A stretch of DNA of 46,476 bases. Source: an uncultured Schlesneria sp. (GTDB lineage Bacteria; Planctomycetota; Planctomycetia; Planctomycetales; Planctomycetaceae). Position 1 is the first letter of the stretch; the number at the start of each line of letters is the position of its first letter. The stretch covers positions 1-46,476 of the forward strand of contig CAIMFH010000100.1 in the NCBI GenBank assembly GCA_903840265.1. The letters run 5' to 3'. The position numbers were made by a program, and so were the translations under genes. The notes under the pieces are model-generated. The model saw only the letters and a program-made list of their open reading frames with translations. It was not told where the DNA came from and did no database searches. Shown piece by piece: positions 18,863-26,474 of this stretch.

Positions 18863-19209
18863 TTAGTGGTACATCTCCAGCAAGACCACTGGAAGCGGAG
18901 TCTCGCCCTTCCATTCAGAAGCGAGATACGCATACTCGGCCGGGAAGTTTTCGCGATGAAACTTCTTTTCCGGTTCTTCAACGAGATGAGGCTGAACCTC
19001 GGATCTCCAGAATGCGTAGCATTCATCCGAATCAATACGACATAACGTGGCATTAACGTTGGCAACAAAAAATCGACCGGGCCGATTCGTAGCATGTCAC
19101 GAAGGTCGGTCGCGGACAAATATCGAGTTCGAACTGCTTGTAGCGCACCCCGATCAGTCCACAGGCTTTCGAGTGGTATCCTGGTCACGCGTCGCAGTGA
19201 GGATTCCAT
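18863..19209 (-). pseudogene. Lineage-specific protein gene interrupted by a frameshift at a T6 run
   Basis: Two frames together give one convincing ~115-residue protein. The first (from ATG 19209) reads RIPLESLWTDRGALQAVRTR, YLSATDLRDMLRIGPVDF. After the TTTTTT run (19067-19072 on the plus strand as A6) the other frame continues FVANVNATLCRIDSDECYAF, WRSEVQPHLVEEPEKKFHRE, FPAEYAYLASEWKGETPLPV, LLEMYH and stops at 18863. One extra T would restore D-F-F-V-A. The second part has clear protein character (aromatics, acidic and basic residues) while the zero-frame continuation is basic and stop-prone-looking. It resembles small hypothetical proteins of planctomycetes. Cause may be a sequencing error, a real inactivation or slippage. 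Confidence 0.7.
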
Positions 19210-19248
19210 CGACGAGTCGTCGCCGTAACCTGCCGGGACGGAGCGATA

Positions 19249-20163
19249 TCACACATCGCACACCTGCGCCCCATGTCGCAACGCGGCGATGGGGTCGTTC
19301 CAGGTCGGGATGAATTCCTGGGCGACGAAGCCGGTGTAGCCTGTTTCGAGGATCGCTTTCATGATCGGTGGGTAGTTGATTTCCTGGGTCTCGTCGAGTT
19401 CTCCGCGGCCGGGGTTGCCTGCTGTGTGATAGTGACCGATCACGTCTTTGTATTGGCGGATGCGGCGGATCACGTCGCCGTTCATGATGGAGACGTGATA
19501 GATATCGAACAGCAACTTCAAGTTGTCCGAGCCGACTCGTTTGATCAAATCGACGCAGAAGTCGACGTTGTCGCCGAAGTAGCCGGGGTGACCTTTCATG
19601 GGGTGGCTGCTATCGCGCGAATTCAGATGTTCCAGACAGAGGATGATTCCCTGACGTTCGGCGTGCGGCAGGACTTTTTTCCAGACTTCGATGCAGTCGT
19701 TGGCCGCTTTGGTTTCGTCCATGCCGGGGAACCGCATTCCGGTGAACGTGATCACTCGCTTGGAACCGACTGCTTTGGCGACATCGATCGCTTCGGTCAA
19801 TTTCTCGATGCAGTGATCTAGATACTTGGGATTACAGGGCCCTTCACCGAAGCCGTGACTGCTGACCAGCGAGATCTCCAGGCCAAGCTCTTTGACTGCG
19901 GGATACGCTTCGCGCCCGATTCCTTCGATGGCGACCAGCCCGATCTCTTTGCAATGCTTGGCGAGGACCTCGTTCTTCATCGGGTTGAAGCACCAGCCCA
20001 TGACGCTCTGCCGGATTCGTCCGTTCTTCACGCGAAACTTGGGGTCGGCGTCTTGTCGAGGAAGCTGGGCCTGCAGACCTTGGGACATCGACGCTCCCAC
20101 GGCGACGGCTGCGGCACCTTGTAGTAATTGGCGGCGGGATACGGGCGGATTTGCGTGTGACAT
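19249..20163 (-). CDS. Tat-exported sugar phosphate isomerase/epimerase-like protein (hydroxypyruvate isomerase type)
   Basis: A 304-residue protein. MSHANPPVSRRQLLQGAAAV is a Tat signal (SRRQLLQ) followed by a hydrophobic segment and AQ cleavage region. The rest is an AP-endonuclease-2-like TIM barrel: KNGRIRQSVMGWCFNPM, HCKEIGLVAIEGIGREAYPA, SLVSSHGFGEGPCNP, CLEHLNSRD, LLFDIYHVSIMNGD, GHYHTAGNPGRGELDETQEI and FVAQEFIP. Conserved E, D, H and E residues in these strands bind the metal. The pattern is closest to hydroxypyruvate isomerase; the true substrate is unknown. ATG 20163 is at the Tat signal. Exported isomerase-like proteins are frequent in planctomycetes. Confidence 0.88.
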   Translation of the reverse strand: MSHANPPVSRRQLLQGAAAVAVGASMSQGLQAQLPRQDADPKFRVKNGRIRQSVMGWCFNPMKNEVLAKHCKEIGLVAIEGIGREAYPAVKELGLEISLVSSHGFGEGPCNPKYLDHCIEKLTEAIDVAKAVGSKRVITFTGMRFPGMDETKAANDCIEVWKKVLPHAERQGIILCLEHLNSRDSSHPMKGHPGYFGDNVDFCVDLIKRVGSDNLKLLFDIYHVSIMNGDVIRRIRQYKDVIGHYHTAGNPGRGELDETQEINYPPIMKAILETGYTGFVAQEFIPTWNDPIAALRHGAQVCDV

Positions 20164-20549
20164 GATGTGGCTTTCAGGATGAGGGGAATCGGGTGTGGAG
20201 AATAGGGAATAACAGAAAGCAAAGCCGCGAGCCACTCTTTGCTGAGCAGCGGTGTCGGCGGAATCAAGGCGCTCAATTTGAAACGACGATGCGCGTCGCG
20301 CAGAGCGGCTTCTGAGGAGGTCGCGAAGTTGGGTGGGCAGCACTGTACTTAGGCTGGACACGGCACACGGAGAGGCTGTGATTTTATCGCCACCGATCTT
20401 GAATCGGTGGTTCTCGCGCCTCTGCACTACTCACGATTGACCAGACAAATCGCATCTGATGTAGTGCAAAGGCGTGGTAACCACCGAGATGAACTCGGTG
20501 GCGATAAAATTACGGCACACGGAGCGTGCCTACTACGTTTAAGGCTCCC
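20164..20549. other. Repeat-bearing gap
   Basis: No gene. Contains the inverted-repeat element at 20360-20524 and a short stretch of leader for the isomerase gene. Confidence 0.4.
20360..20524. mobile_element. Inverted-repeat element flanked by a 13-bp direct repeat
   Basis: The arms 20381-20430 and 20461-20511 are ~50-bp inverted repeats (about 80% by eye); both read ATTTTATCGCCACCGA on the inward strand and end at TGCACTAC. Each arm has its own hairpin (CCACCGAtcttgaaTCGGTGG; CCACCGAGatgaaCTCGGTGG). The unit is flanked by identical ACGGCACACGGAG at 20360-20372 and 20512-20524. This could be a target duplication of a MITE, or the flanks could belong to a separate repeat, since CTCCGTGTGCCGT also occurs near 38440. 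Confidence 0.6.
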
Positions 20550-21788
20550 CTACTCCGCCAGCTTCTTCAATTCTGGGATGCGGCGTTTGCCTTCACTGGC
20601 TGCTTTGGCGTCCTGGCCATCTTCAATCACATCCTGCCAGAGGGCAATTGCGGCCTTGGCCATATCGGGGCGCTGCTTCACGTACTGGTCGGGGAGCTTG
20701 CCCGAGGCATAGGCGTCTAACGCTCGGACGCGGGCGATGAGGAACTTGCGTTGTTCGGCGATGTCATCGGCTTCCCAGGGCTTTTCGGCTTTGCTCTCGT
20801 ATTCGAGCAGCGTCTTCTTCGCGGCCTCGGCAGCGGGGAGATCGGCCCAGCGCGTCATCACTCCTTGAAGCTGCATCAGACCGGCAAATGTCGTCTTACG
20901 GTCCTTCAGTCGCAACAGGCCCTCATCGAGCAGCGCTTTCGCCTGCTCCTCGCGGCGTGGTGCCGCATCGCTCAATGTGTGACTGGCCGGATATTGCTTG
21001 GCGAGCTTCCGTCGTTCGACAGCACCGGCGTCGAGCCATTCGATTGCGGTCTGGAAAGACTTCGCGTCGGGGATCGCATGCCCCAGCTTGGGAACCACGA
21101 CCACCTTCGTGCGGATTCCCATCTCGCTGAACATCGGACCACGAAACCGTTCGACTTCGCTCTGGTTGAAGTCTTCCGTCCCGGTCAGGAACGCGAGGCT
21201 CAGGCGATCGATCGCACGATGCCGCAGCCAGGGCTCTTCGCGCAACTCGCCACCGGCACAGACCGGCATCGCGCCACCGAACAGTTCTGGCAAGGCGAAC
21301 GCGATCGCACAGGCGACTCGACCACCGCCCGAGAACCCGGCGATGTAAGTTCGATCGGGGTCGATACGATGCTGGCGACGAACATCGTCGAGCACATCCA
21401 GTACGGTCTTCACGCGACGTGGCATCGCAGTGTTGTTCCCTGCCCCGTACGGACTGGCAAACACGATCCCCTTCTGTTTGCAGACCGATTCGAGCTGGTT
21501 CCATCCCGCCGGAGCGTCCCCGGCCGAGATGAATAAGATCATCGGCAGGCCGTCGTTCTTCGCCTTTGCTGGAGGGACAAACAATTCATAGCGTTGCTGC
21601 TGTGAATCGTAACCCTGCAACCATTCGGCGGGTGGATCGACGACGCTTTGGTTACTCACCACAAACGTCCAGTCGAGCCGCGTCGGCTGCGCGACGGTGA
21701 CTTCTTTTTGATAGCCCGTGTCGGCGGCCAGGCAAGCTGTGGTGACCAAGAGCCACAAGCCAGCGATCCGCGCAAAGGGAGTTGTCAT
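20550..21788 (-). CDS. Secreted alpha/beta-hydrolase (esterase/depolymerase-like)
   Basis: A 412-residue protein starting MTTPFARIAGLWLLVTTACL with a Sec signal ending near AAD. The hydrolase core spans about residues 80-270: LPMILFISAGDAPAGWNQLE, then the nucleophile elbow GFSGGG (S153), FLTGTEDFNQ carrying the probable acid, and PKLGHAIPD carrying the probable histidine. The arrangement is like PHB-depolymerase/feruloyl-esterase type proteins. The C-terminal ~130 residues are helical and charged (EEQAKALLDEGLLRLKDRKT; AKAAIALWQDVIEDGQDAKA) and may be a TPR-like tail. Substrate unknown. I use ATG 21788 because the signal peptide begins there. Confidence 0.82.
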   Translation of the reverse strand: MTTPFARIAGLWLLVTTACLAADTGYQKEVTVAQPTRLDWTFVVSNQSVVDPPAEWLQGYDSQQQRYELFVPPAKAKNDGLPMILFISAGDAPAGWNQLESVCKQKGIVFASPYGAGNNTAMPRRVKTVLDVLDDVRRQHRIDPDRTYIAGFSGGGRVACAIAFALPELFGGAMPVCAGGELREEPWLRHRAIDRLSLAFLTGTEDFNQSEVERFRGPMFSEMGIRTKVVVVPKLGHAIPDAKSFQTAIEWLDAGAVERRKLAKQYPASHTLSDAAPRREEQAKALLDEGLLRLKDRKTTFAGLMQLQGVMTRWADLPAAEAAKKTLLEYESKAEKPWEADDIAEQRKFLIARVRALDAYASGKLPDQYVKQRPDMAKAAIALWQDVIEDGQDAKAASEGKRRIPELKKLAE

Positions 21789-21976
21789 GGCGGCAATTCG
21801 GAAGAGAGGGAATAGGGCCCAGGGGATAGTGAATAGTAAGCAGAACCGCAGCGATCCACTACTTCCGGTCACTTTTGCTAAACGCCTTCACATCATCGAA
21901 GGGGCTTATCGCAGCTTGGCTCCAACCGATTTCTAGTCACACGTCGTCGATTAACACTGGCCAAATTAGGGATGGC
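21789..21976. other. Short gap between esterase gene and small membrane-protein gene
   Basis: About 190 bases, no gene or clear structure seen. Confidence 0.3.
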
Positions 21977-22417
21977 TCAAACCAGCTTCCGTGGCTTCCA
22001 GAGAATCAGATACGCGGACAGCGCGGATAAGGGGAGAATGATCACCCAATAGGGGATGACCGGGTGCCGATACCGTTTAACGATATTCGGTTCAAAATCA
22101 TAAATACCATACCCCCAGTTTAGCCAGCGAAATCGATTAAGCGATGTCTTGTCTGCAGGATACGTCGACCACTCGGGCCACCACGTTGTGAGAGAAATCA
22201 TTTCACCGCGATACTGATTCTCTTGATCGATGCGATAGGACATGCCGCCGAGCTTGCCATCAGCAGAAAATAACTCATCAACTGCGTATTGGCCGGTACG
22301 ACACGTCAAATGATCCGTGACAATGAAACTCCTGATCCATCCCACGAGACACACGCACGCGATCACCAGCGCTACGATGCCCGCCTTTCGTCGCCAACCG
22401 TGGAAGAATGTGTGCAT
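21977..22417 (-). CDS. Small two-span membrane protein, paralogue of the genes at 83 and 28275
   Basis: A 146-residue protein. N-terminus MHTFFHGWRRKAGIVALVIA then CVCLVGWIRSF is a membrane span; the C-terminus IPYWVIILPLSALSAYLILW+KPRKLV is a second one with a positive tail. Between them is a ~90-residue region likely outside the cytoplasm, with ELFSADGKLGGMSYRID and RFRWLNWGYG. It matches 28275-28667 at the N-terminus (MQTFFHTKRR..) and 83-442 at the C-terminus. Function is not known; I do not recognise a domain. Three members in 46 kb point to a family that expands in this genome. Confidence 0.75.
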   Translation of the reverse strand: MHTFFHGWRRKAGIVALVIACVCLVGWIRSFIVTDHLTCRTGQYAVDELFSADGKLGGMSYRIDQENQYRGEMISLTTWWPEWSTYPADKTSLNRFRWLNWGYGIYDFEPNIVKRYRHPVIPYWVIILPLSALSAYLILWKPRKLV

Positions 22418-22524
22418 GGGGAACCTGACTCAGAGCGATCAGTGAAGAGTGCATCATATCGTCTTAACGCACGGTATTCGCTTGCTGCGGCGTGAGATTG
22501 CCATCGCAACCGTATGGTCCCAGC

Positions 22525-22598
22525 GATATGTTGGGGGTTGTTTCGTTTATGTAGGCCATTGCGGGCAAGTTACCTTAAACGTTCGGCCGCAGTCTGAC
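22525..22598 (+). repeat. Shared leader repeat, copy directly upstream of 22599
   Basis: CGATATGTTGGGGGTTGTTT, CGTTTATGTAGGCC.., GGGCAAGTTACCTTAAACGTTCGGCC matches 23384-23464 with gaps. Both copies end a few bases before an ATG, so they may carry a promoter or 5' leader. A shorter relative is at 440-466. Confidence 0.55.
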
Positions 22599-23267
22599 AT
22601 GTCCAATCAAGATGATAAGTACTCTCAATACGTTGACCATCCCCGTTACGGTCGCGGGCCGAGATTGACGGGATTGAACCCCGATCCGTTTGCCGTGGAT
22701 GTCTTATTGCACTGGCATTCGACCAACTCGCTTGAAATCGCTCAGCGTTTTGAAATATTGACAGGACAGAAATGGCCGCATGACAAGACACTGGATTTCG
22801 GCATTGATTGCAAGCGAATTCCGAACACAGCCATCGCCGCGGATTTGACTCTCCAATCCCGGGCAACCGTGCCGGTAACGCATTATTTTGACGTCGAGCG
22901 CGTTTGCCGCGGTTGTCGACGACCGTTTATCTTCTTCGGCGAAGAGCAACGGTGTTGGTACGAAGAACTCGGACTTCCCATCGAGTCCGACTGTGTCCGC
23001 TGCATGCCATGTCGCGAGCACAAGCGGAATATTTCGAGCAATCAGCAACGATATGAGGAATTGTTTCACAATCGAAGTCGAACTGCAGATGAGAGTCTGG
23101 AGATGGTCGCCTGTTGTCTTTCGCTCATCGAATTCTCGGTCTTTTCGCCTAAGCAGTTGCACCGAGCAAGGTCCGTGCTGAATCAGCTTCCGGGTGATGC
23201 AGGCGAATCAACTATAGCGCGGGCTCAAGAGTTGCTGGACCGTATTCGCTCTATCGAGCAGAAGTAA
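22599..23267 (+). CDS. zf-trcl-type zinc-ribbon protein of unknown function
   Basis: A 222-residue soluble protein from ATG 22599. The centre has CRGCRRPFIFFGEEQRCWYE, then ELGLPIESDCVRCMPCR: CxxC (C103, C106), the F..F..EEQ..Y sequence, and CxxC (C135, C138). This is the pattern of the probable zinc-ribbon domain zf-trcl. The N-terminal part (YGRGPRLTGLNPDP) and helical C-terminal part (QLHRARSVLNQLPGDAGEST) have no known match. I chose this ATG because upstream sequence is the shared leader repeat. Cytoplasmic; role unknown. Confidence 0.75.
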   Translation: MSNQDDKYSQYVDHPRYGRGPRLTGLNPDPFAVDVLLHWHSTNSLEIAQRFEILTGQKWPHDKTLDFGIDCKRIPNTAIAADLTLQSRATVPVTHYFDVERVCRGCRRPFIFFGEEQRCWYEELGLPIESDCVRCMPCREHKRNISSNQQRYEELFHNRSRTADESLEMVACCLSLIEFSVFSPKQLHRARSVLNQLPGDAGESTIARAQELLDRIRSIEQK

Positions 23268-23383
23268 CAGAGCAAGGTATTCCGCGATCTCGGCTGACTC
23301 TCGACGATATCATTCTCCGCTCAATGATGACGCGACGGAAGAATCCATAAGCCTGACGATCATCGCGTCCGACATGCCCCGAC

Positions 23384-23464
23384 GATATGCTGGGCCTTGT
23401 TTCGCTTTTATGGAAGCCCGTTGCTGATCGTGGGCGAGTTACATTGAATGTTCGGCGGTATGGC
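23384..23464 (+). repeat. Shared leader repeat, copy directly upstream of 23465
   Basis: CGATATGCTGGGCCTTGTTT, CGCTTTTATGG.., GGGCGAGTTACATTGAATGTTCGGCGG corresponds to the copy at 22525-22598 and ends just before ATG 23465. Confidence 0.55.
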
Positions 23465-23929
23465 ATGTCTTTCGTGAGCTGGCTTTTCACGACGCTTTGG
23501 TCTAGCCGTGTGTTCCCCAGCACGGTAAAGAACTTTGAGGGAAAGTGGGTATTTGTCTCGCTCGCGAACGAAATGGATATCGATCTTCTAGAGATCGTGA
23601 GCGACTCCGGAGAGCCTCACGAATGCATTTGTCAGATTCGACTCGCGGGCTTCACGGACGACCAATCACAGAAACTTCGTTCGTCTTCGGCGCAATTTGA
23701 GGCTGCGTGTGCAGGCTGTATCGACAATCCAGAAATGTACACTCACGCGACTTTGAACTGGGATGACAATACCCACGCCCTGATAATGGAATTAGGTTCG
23801 ATCAGTTCAGATCCGTACGACTGGTTCTGCCGATCAAAGGCCGTCATTCCACTATACCTGTCTGAACATTTGAAATTTGATGGCAGCGAACTTTTACAAG
23901 TCACGGAAGGCCGCCTGCGTTCGCGATGA
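23465..23929 (+). CDS. Hypothetical protein with possible N-terminal hydrophobic segment
   Basis: A 154-residue protein starting MSFVSWLFTTLWSSRVFPST. I do not recognise a family. It continues with a strand-rich part (GKWVFVSLANEMDIDLLEIV), IRLAGFTDDQSQKLRSSS and a WDDNTHALIMELGSISSDPY stretch near the end. The amino-acid make-up is protein-like. Start chosen at 23465 because the preceding 80 bases are the shared leader repeat. It is followed by a decayed, repeat-filled stretch. Nothing else can be said about its job. Confidence 0.6.
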   Translation: MSFVSWLFTTLWSSRVFPSTVKNFEGKWVFVSLANEMDIDLLEIVSDSGEPHECICQIRLAGFTDDQSQKLRSSSAQFEAACAGCIDNPEMYTHATLNWDDNTHALIMELGSISSDPYDWFCRSKAVIPLYLSEHLKFDGSELLQVTEGRLRSR

Positions 23930-23986
23930 GCATGATCGAAACTGCCAGCTATCCAGAAGGCCCTCCCCGGATACTCCCATTCCTGT

Positions 23987-24046
23987 GCCATCGTGATGTG
24001 CGCCTTCACCGCTTCCCCTATTAGGGTTTCATCGAGTTCACGGAGG
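23987..24046 (-). pseudogene. Duplicated C-terminal fragment of the halogenase-like gene
   Basis: The minus strand encodes LRELDETLIGEAVKAHITMA, nearly the same as the end of the flavoprotein at 24447-25688 (RPELDETLGLIGEAVKAHTAMA with two residues deleted). It continues QEWEYPGRAFW in place of the stop. At DNA level, GTGCGC(C/T)TT(C/G)ACCGCTTCCCC is shared. It is a short remnant left by a local duplication or by an insertion into a longer ancestral copy. Confidence 0.7.
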
Positions 24047-24316
24047 TGTGGCACGTCCCTCAGTCTTCGAAGGGCGTGGTTTTGGCAGAGGCAGAATTCC
24101 ATGCCCTTCACAAGGCTTCCCCATACCGTTAGGGTGTGCTCCTCGTCCGTTGGCACTGTCTGTTGGATTTCTGGTTCGAGATCAGTCGGGATAGACGCGA
24201 AGCGGAGCTTCGAAGACTTGCGTTCCCAACCTGGAGCTTGGGAACGAGAGTGAAGGGTGGTTTTGGCAGAGGCAGATTGCCACGCCCTTCACAAAGCTTC
24301 AGGGACGTGCCACACC
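24045..24316. repeat. Nested palindromic element bounded by perfect 16-bp inverted repeats
   Basis: GGTGTGGCACGTCCCT (24045-24060) is the exact reverse complement of AGGGACGTGCCACACC (24301-24316). Inside are two related hairpin units, GAAGGGCGTGG/CCATGCCCTTC (from 24067) and GAAGGGTGG/CCACGCCCTTC (from 24251), sharing TTTTGGCAGAGGCAGA. Another hairpin is GTTCCCAA-cctggagc-TTGGGAAC (~24223-24246). It starts at the end of the duplicated flavoprotein fragment. Confidence 0.65.
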
Positions 24317-24446
24317 AGGAATTCGAACTTTCTTACAAGTTCCTTTGAAGCCGCGTTTGTTGATGTGAGTCCATCGACATGCGCGGCTCGGCAGGAGCCT
24401 CGCCCTCCCAAATACTAAGTCGCAGCCTAGTCCCAGACATCGACGC

Positions 24447-25688
24447 CTACGCCATCGCGGTGTGCGCTTTGACCGCTTCCCCGATCAGGCCCAGCGTTTC
24501 GTCGAGTTCTGGGCGGAAGAGATCGCCGATCAACAGGTCGGTGATGTCGCCTTTGCGATGCGGGTGCTGAGACACGAACTTGCCGAAGCTGAGGCCAGAG
24601 TAGTAGGCCAGCACCAGTTGCCGCATCCGTTCCATGCCGCGGAAGTAGTCGACTTCCCAGCTTCGTAGTTTGGCTTCCGAGGTATCTCCGGCTGCCAGGC
24701 CTTCGCAGATTGCATCCGCTGCCAGTTGGCCTGACTTCAAGGCGAGCAGCACGCCGGACGAATAAAGTGGATCGAGGAAGCCGAGGGCATCGCCGACCAG
24801 GGCCCAGCCGTTACCGGCGACTTGTTTCGAACGATACGAATACTCTTTCGCGGCACGGTAGATGTCCGATCGCTTTGCGTTGGCGATACGCTGCTTCACG
24901 GCAGGACACTTCTCGAGTTCTTCGTTGTAGATCGTTTCGAAGTCTTTCGAGGGGCGGTTCTTGAACAGGTAGTCGTGCGAGGCCACGATGCCGACGCTGA
25001 CGATGTTGTCGTGCAGCGGGATGTACCAGAACCAGCCTGCTTTGCCCTGCACCTGCAGGACGACGGTGGCTCCTTCATCGTGGCCGGTGTCGCGATAAGC
25101 CCCTTCCCAATAGGTCCAGCAGGCGGCTTTCTTGAGTTCAGGATCCCATTCCCGCAGACCGAGCTTGCCTTGAATGAGGGTGCTCTGGCCGCTGGCATCG
25201 ACGATCACGTCGGCGTGTTCGATTCGTTCTTCGCCATTCTCGTCCTGCAAGCGGACACCCACCGCGCGATCGCCTTCAAACAGCACTTCCAGGACACGAA
25301 CGCCCTGCTGCACGTCGACGCCATGCTCGGCCGCGTTGTCCAGCATCATCTTGTCGAATTCACTGCGTCGTACCTGCCAGGTCTGCGACGATTCGTGTGG
25401 CTTGTGATCGACGAAGTAGAACGGTTCCGACAGTCGGCCACTGGAGCCGACGAACTGCACGCTGTACTTCTTGATGTAGTTGCTCGACTTCATCTTCGGC
25501 AGCATATTCAGCCGCTGGAGCACCCAATAGGTCTGCGGAATCAGCGATTCACCGATATGAAATCGAGGCCCTTTTTCTCGTTCGTACAACCGGACTTTGT
25601 AGCCCTTCTGTGCAATCAACGTCGCTGTGGTCGTTCCGGACGGACCGCCGCCGATGACGATGACATTGGGTGGTGTCGATTGAATCAT
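24447..25688 (-). CDS. FAD-dependent oxidoreductase, flavin-dependent halogenase-like
   Basis: A 413-residue flavoprotein. VIVIGGGPSGTTTATLIAQK (GGGPSG at 13-18) is the FAD-binding Rossmann motif. FHIGESLIP, VRRSEFDKMMLDNA, DVIVDASGQSTLI and ALVGDALGFLDPLYSSGV (second FAD motif) place it in the geranylgeranyl reductase/halogenase superfamily. GWFWYIPL matches the WxWxIP motif of flavin-dependent halogenases, which is thought to suppress monooxygenase activity. Halogenation is therefore possible but not proven; many such proteins are generic oxidoreductases, and the catalytic lysine is not securely aligned. The gene follows marR by 37 bp on the same strand, so it is probably the target of that regulator. 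Start 25688 is just before the Rossmann strand. Confidence 0.85.
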   Translation of the reverse strand: MIQSTPPNVIVIGGGPSGTTTATLIAQKGYKVRLYEREKGPRFHIGESLIPQTYWVLQRLNMLPKMKSSNYIKKYSVQFVGSSGRLSEPFYFVDHKPHESSQTWQVRRSEFDKMMLDNAAEHGVDVQQGVRVLEVLFEGDRAVGVRLQDENGEERIEHADVIVDASGQSTLIQGKLGLREWDPELKKAACWTYWEGAYRDTGHDEGATVVLQVQGKAGWFWYIPLHDNIVSVGIVASHDYLFKNRPSKDFETIYNEELEKCPAVKQRIANAKRSDIYRAAKEYSYRSKQVAGNGWALVGDALGFLDPLYSSGVLLALKSGQLAADAICEGLAAGDTSEAKLRSWEVDYFRGMERMRQLVLAYYSGLSFGKFVSQHPHRKGDITDLLIGDLFRPELDETLGLIGEAVKAHTAMA

Positions 25689-25725
25689 GGGAATGCTCCA
25701 GGTTGCGAGGGAACAGAAAAATGGA

Positions 25726-26220
25726 TTACGGTTTACGCCAACTGCTACCGATTTCTTCGTGGGGCTGGCGGACCGTTTGGAGTAGTTCAACGAGTTGCTT
25801 GAGATCGCGGGCGGGGAGATGCCCCAGTTGCCGCTTGTGGCAGTCTTGCACGGCGTCGGATAACTGAGCCAGTAACTTCAAACCGGCGGGGGTGATGCCG
25901 ACTTCCACGACGCGGCGGTTTTCGGGACGCCGTTCGCGATGAACGAATCCTCGCTCTTCCAGCCGGTCGATCATCCGCGTCATATCGGGAGCTCGCGAGA
26001 TCAACCGCGTTCCCAGCGTCAGCGTGGGGACCGTCGCGGGATGCGCCGCTTCGAGCAGCCGCAGCGCATTGTATTGCTGGGCCGAGAGATCGAACGACGA
26101 AAACAATTCGTCTTCCAGCGACTTCAAACGGTCGTACGTCCGCCACAGGCTGAGGTAAGCCTGCTGGTAGAGCGAATCAAACCGCGGCGCACGAATATCG
26201 GTAGCAGTGGGTGTCGGCAT
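25726..26220 (-). CDS. MarR-family transcriptional regulator
   Basis: A 164-residue winged-helix regulator. Helical N-terminus (FDSLYQQAYLSLWRTYDRLK), then FDLSAQQYNALRLLEAAHPA, TVPTLTLGTRLISRAPDMTR (recognition helix) and MIDRLEERGFVHRERRPENR with RRVVEVGITPAGLKLL (wing), followed by dimerisation helices. MarR proteins repress nearby genes and are released by small ligands or oxidants. A palindrome at 26252-26272 lies 31 bp upstream of its ATG, so autoregulation together with the downstream flavoprotein is likely. No cysteine is placed where oxidation sensors such as OhrR have theirs, as far as I can see. Confidence 0.93.
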   Translation of the reverse strand: MPTPTATDIRAPRFDSLYQQAYLSLWRTYDRLKSLEDELFSSFDLSAQQYNALRLLEAAHPATVPTLTLGTRLISRAPDMTRMIDRLEERGFVHRERRPENRRVVEVGITPAGLKLLAQLSDAVQDCHKRQLGHLPARDLKQLVELLQTVRQPHEEIGSSWRKP

Positions 26221-26251
26221 ACTTCCATTTTAGGGAGTCGGGTATTCAATC

Positions 26252-26272
26252 GTCAACACAATTGTTGTTGAC
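26252..26272. promoter_or_regulatory. Candidate MarR operator
   Basis: A 21-bp dyad: GTCAACA at 26252-26258 mirrors TGTTGAC at 26266-26272, with CAATTGT between. The outer 7 bases match perfectly and the AT-rich centre is near-symmetric. Size and position, 31 bp before marR, fit an autoregulatory MarR site. Confidence 0.7.
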
Positions 26273-26474
26273 ACGTCTATCGGCGAGAGAATCGCGAAAC
26301 TTTGACGAATTGGAACCTCGACAAGAAACCAAGAAATTGAACCACGGAATACACCGAAAACACGAAAGTGAAGAAAGAGGGGGACCACGAATAAGACGAA
26401 TCTCACGAATGAAGACATTGGGGGACGAATCGCGTGCGCTGCTGCCGATCTCGCTATGCTAGGTTGCACAACGC

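Larger units (their letters stand above)
23930..24446. other. Remnant- and repeat-filled gap
   Basis: Contains a decayed copy of the downstream flavoprotein's last codons (23987-24046), a nested palindromic element (24045-24316), and a GGCTCGGCAGGAGCC hairpin near 24385-24399. No intact gene. Confidence 0.5.

Noticed and set aside
24822-25802. 326-residue plus-strand open frame
   Set aside because: Antisense shadow of the halogenase-like flavoprotein, whose own frame has all the expected motifs.
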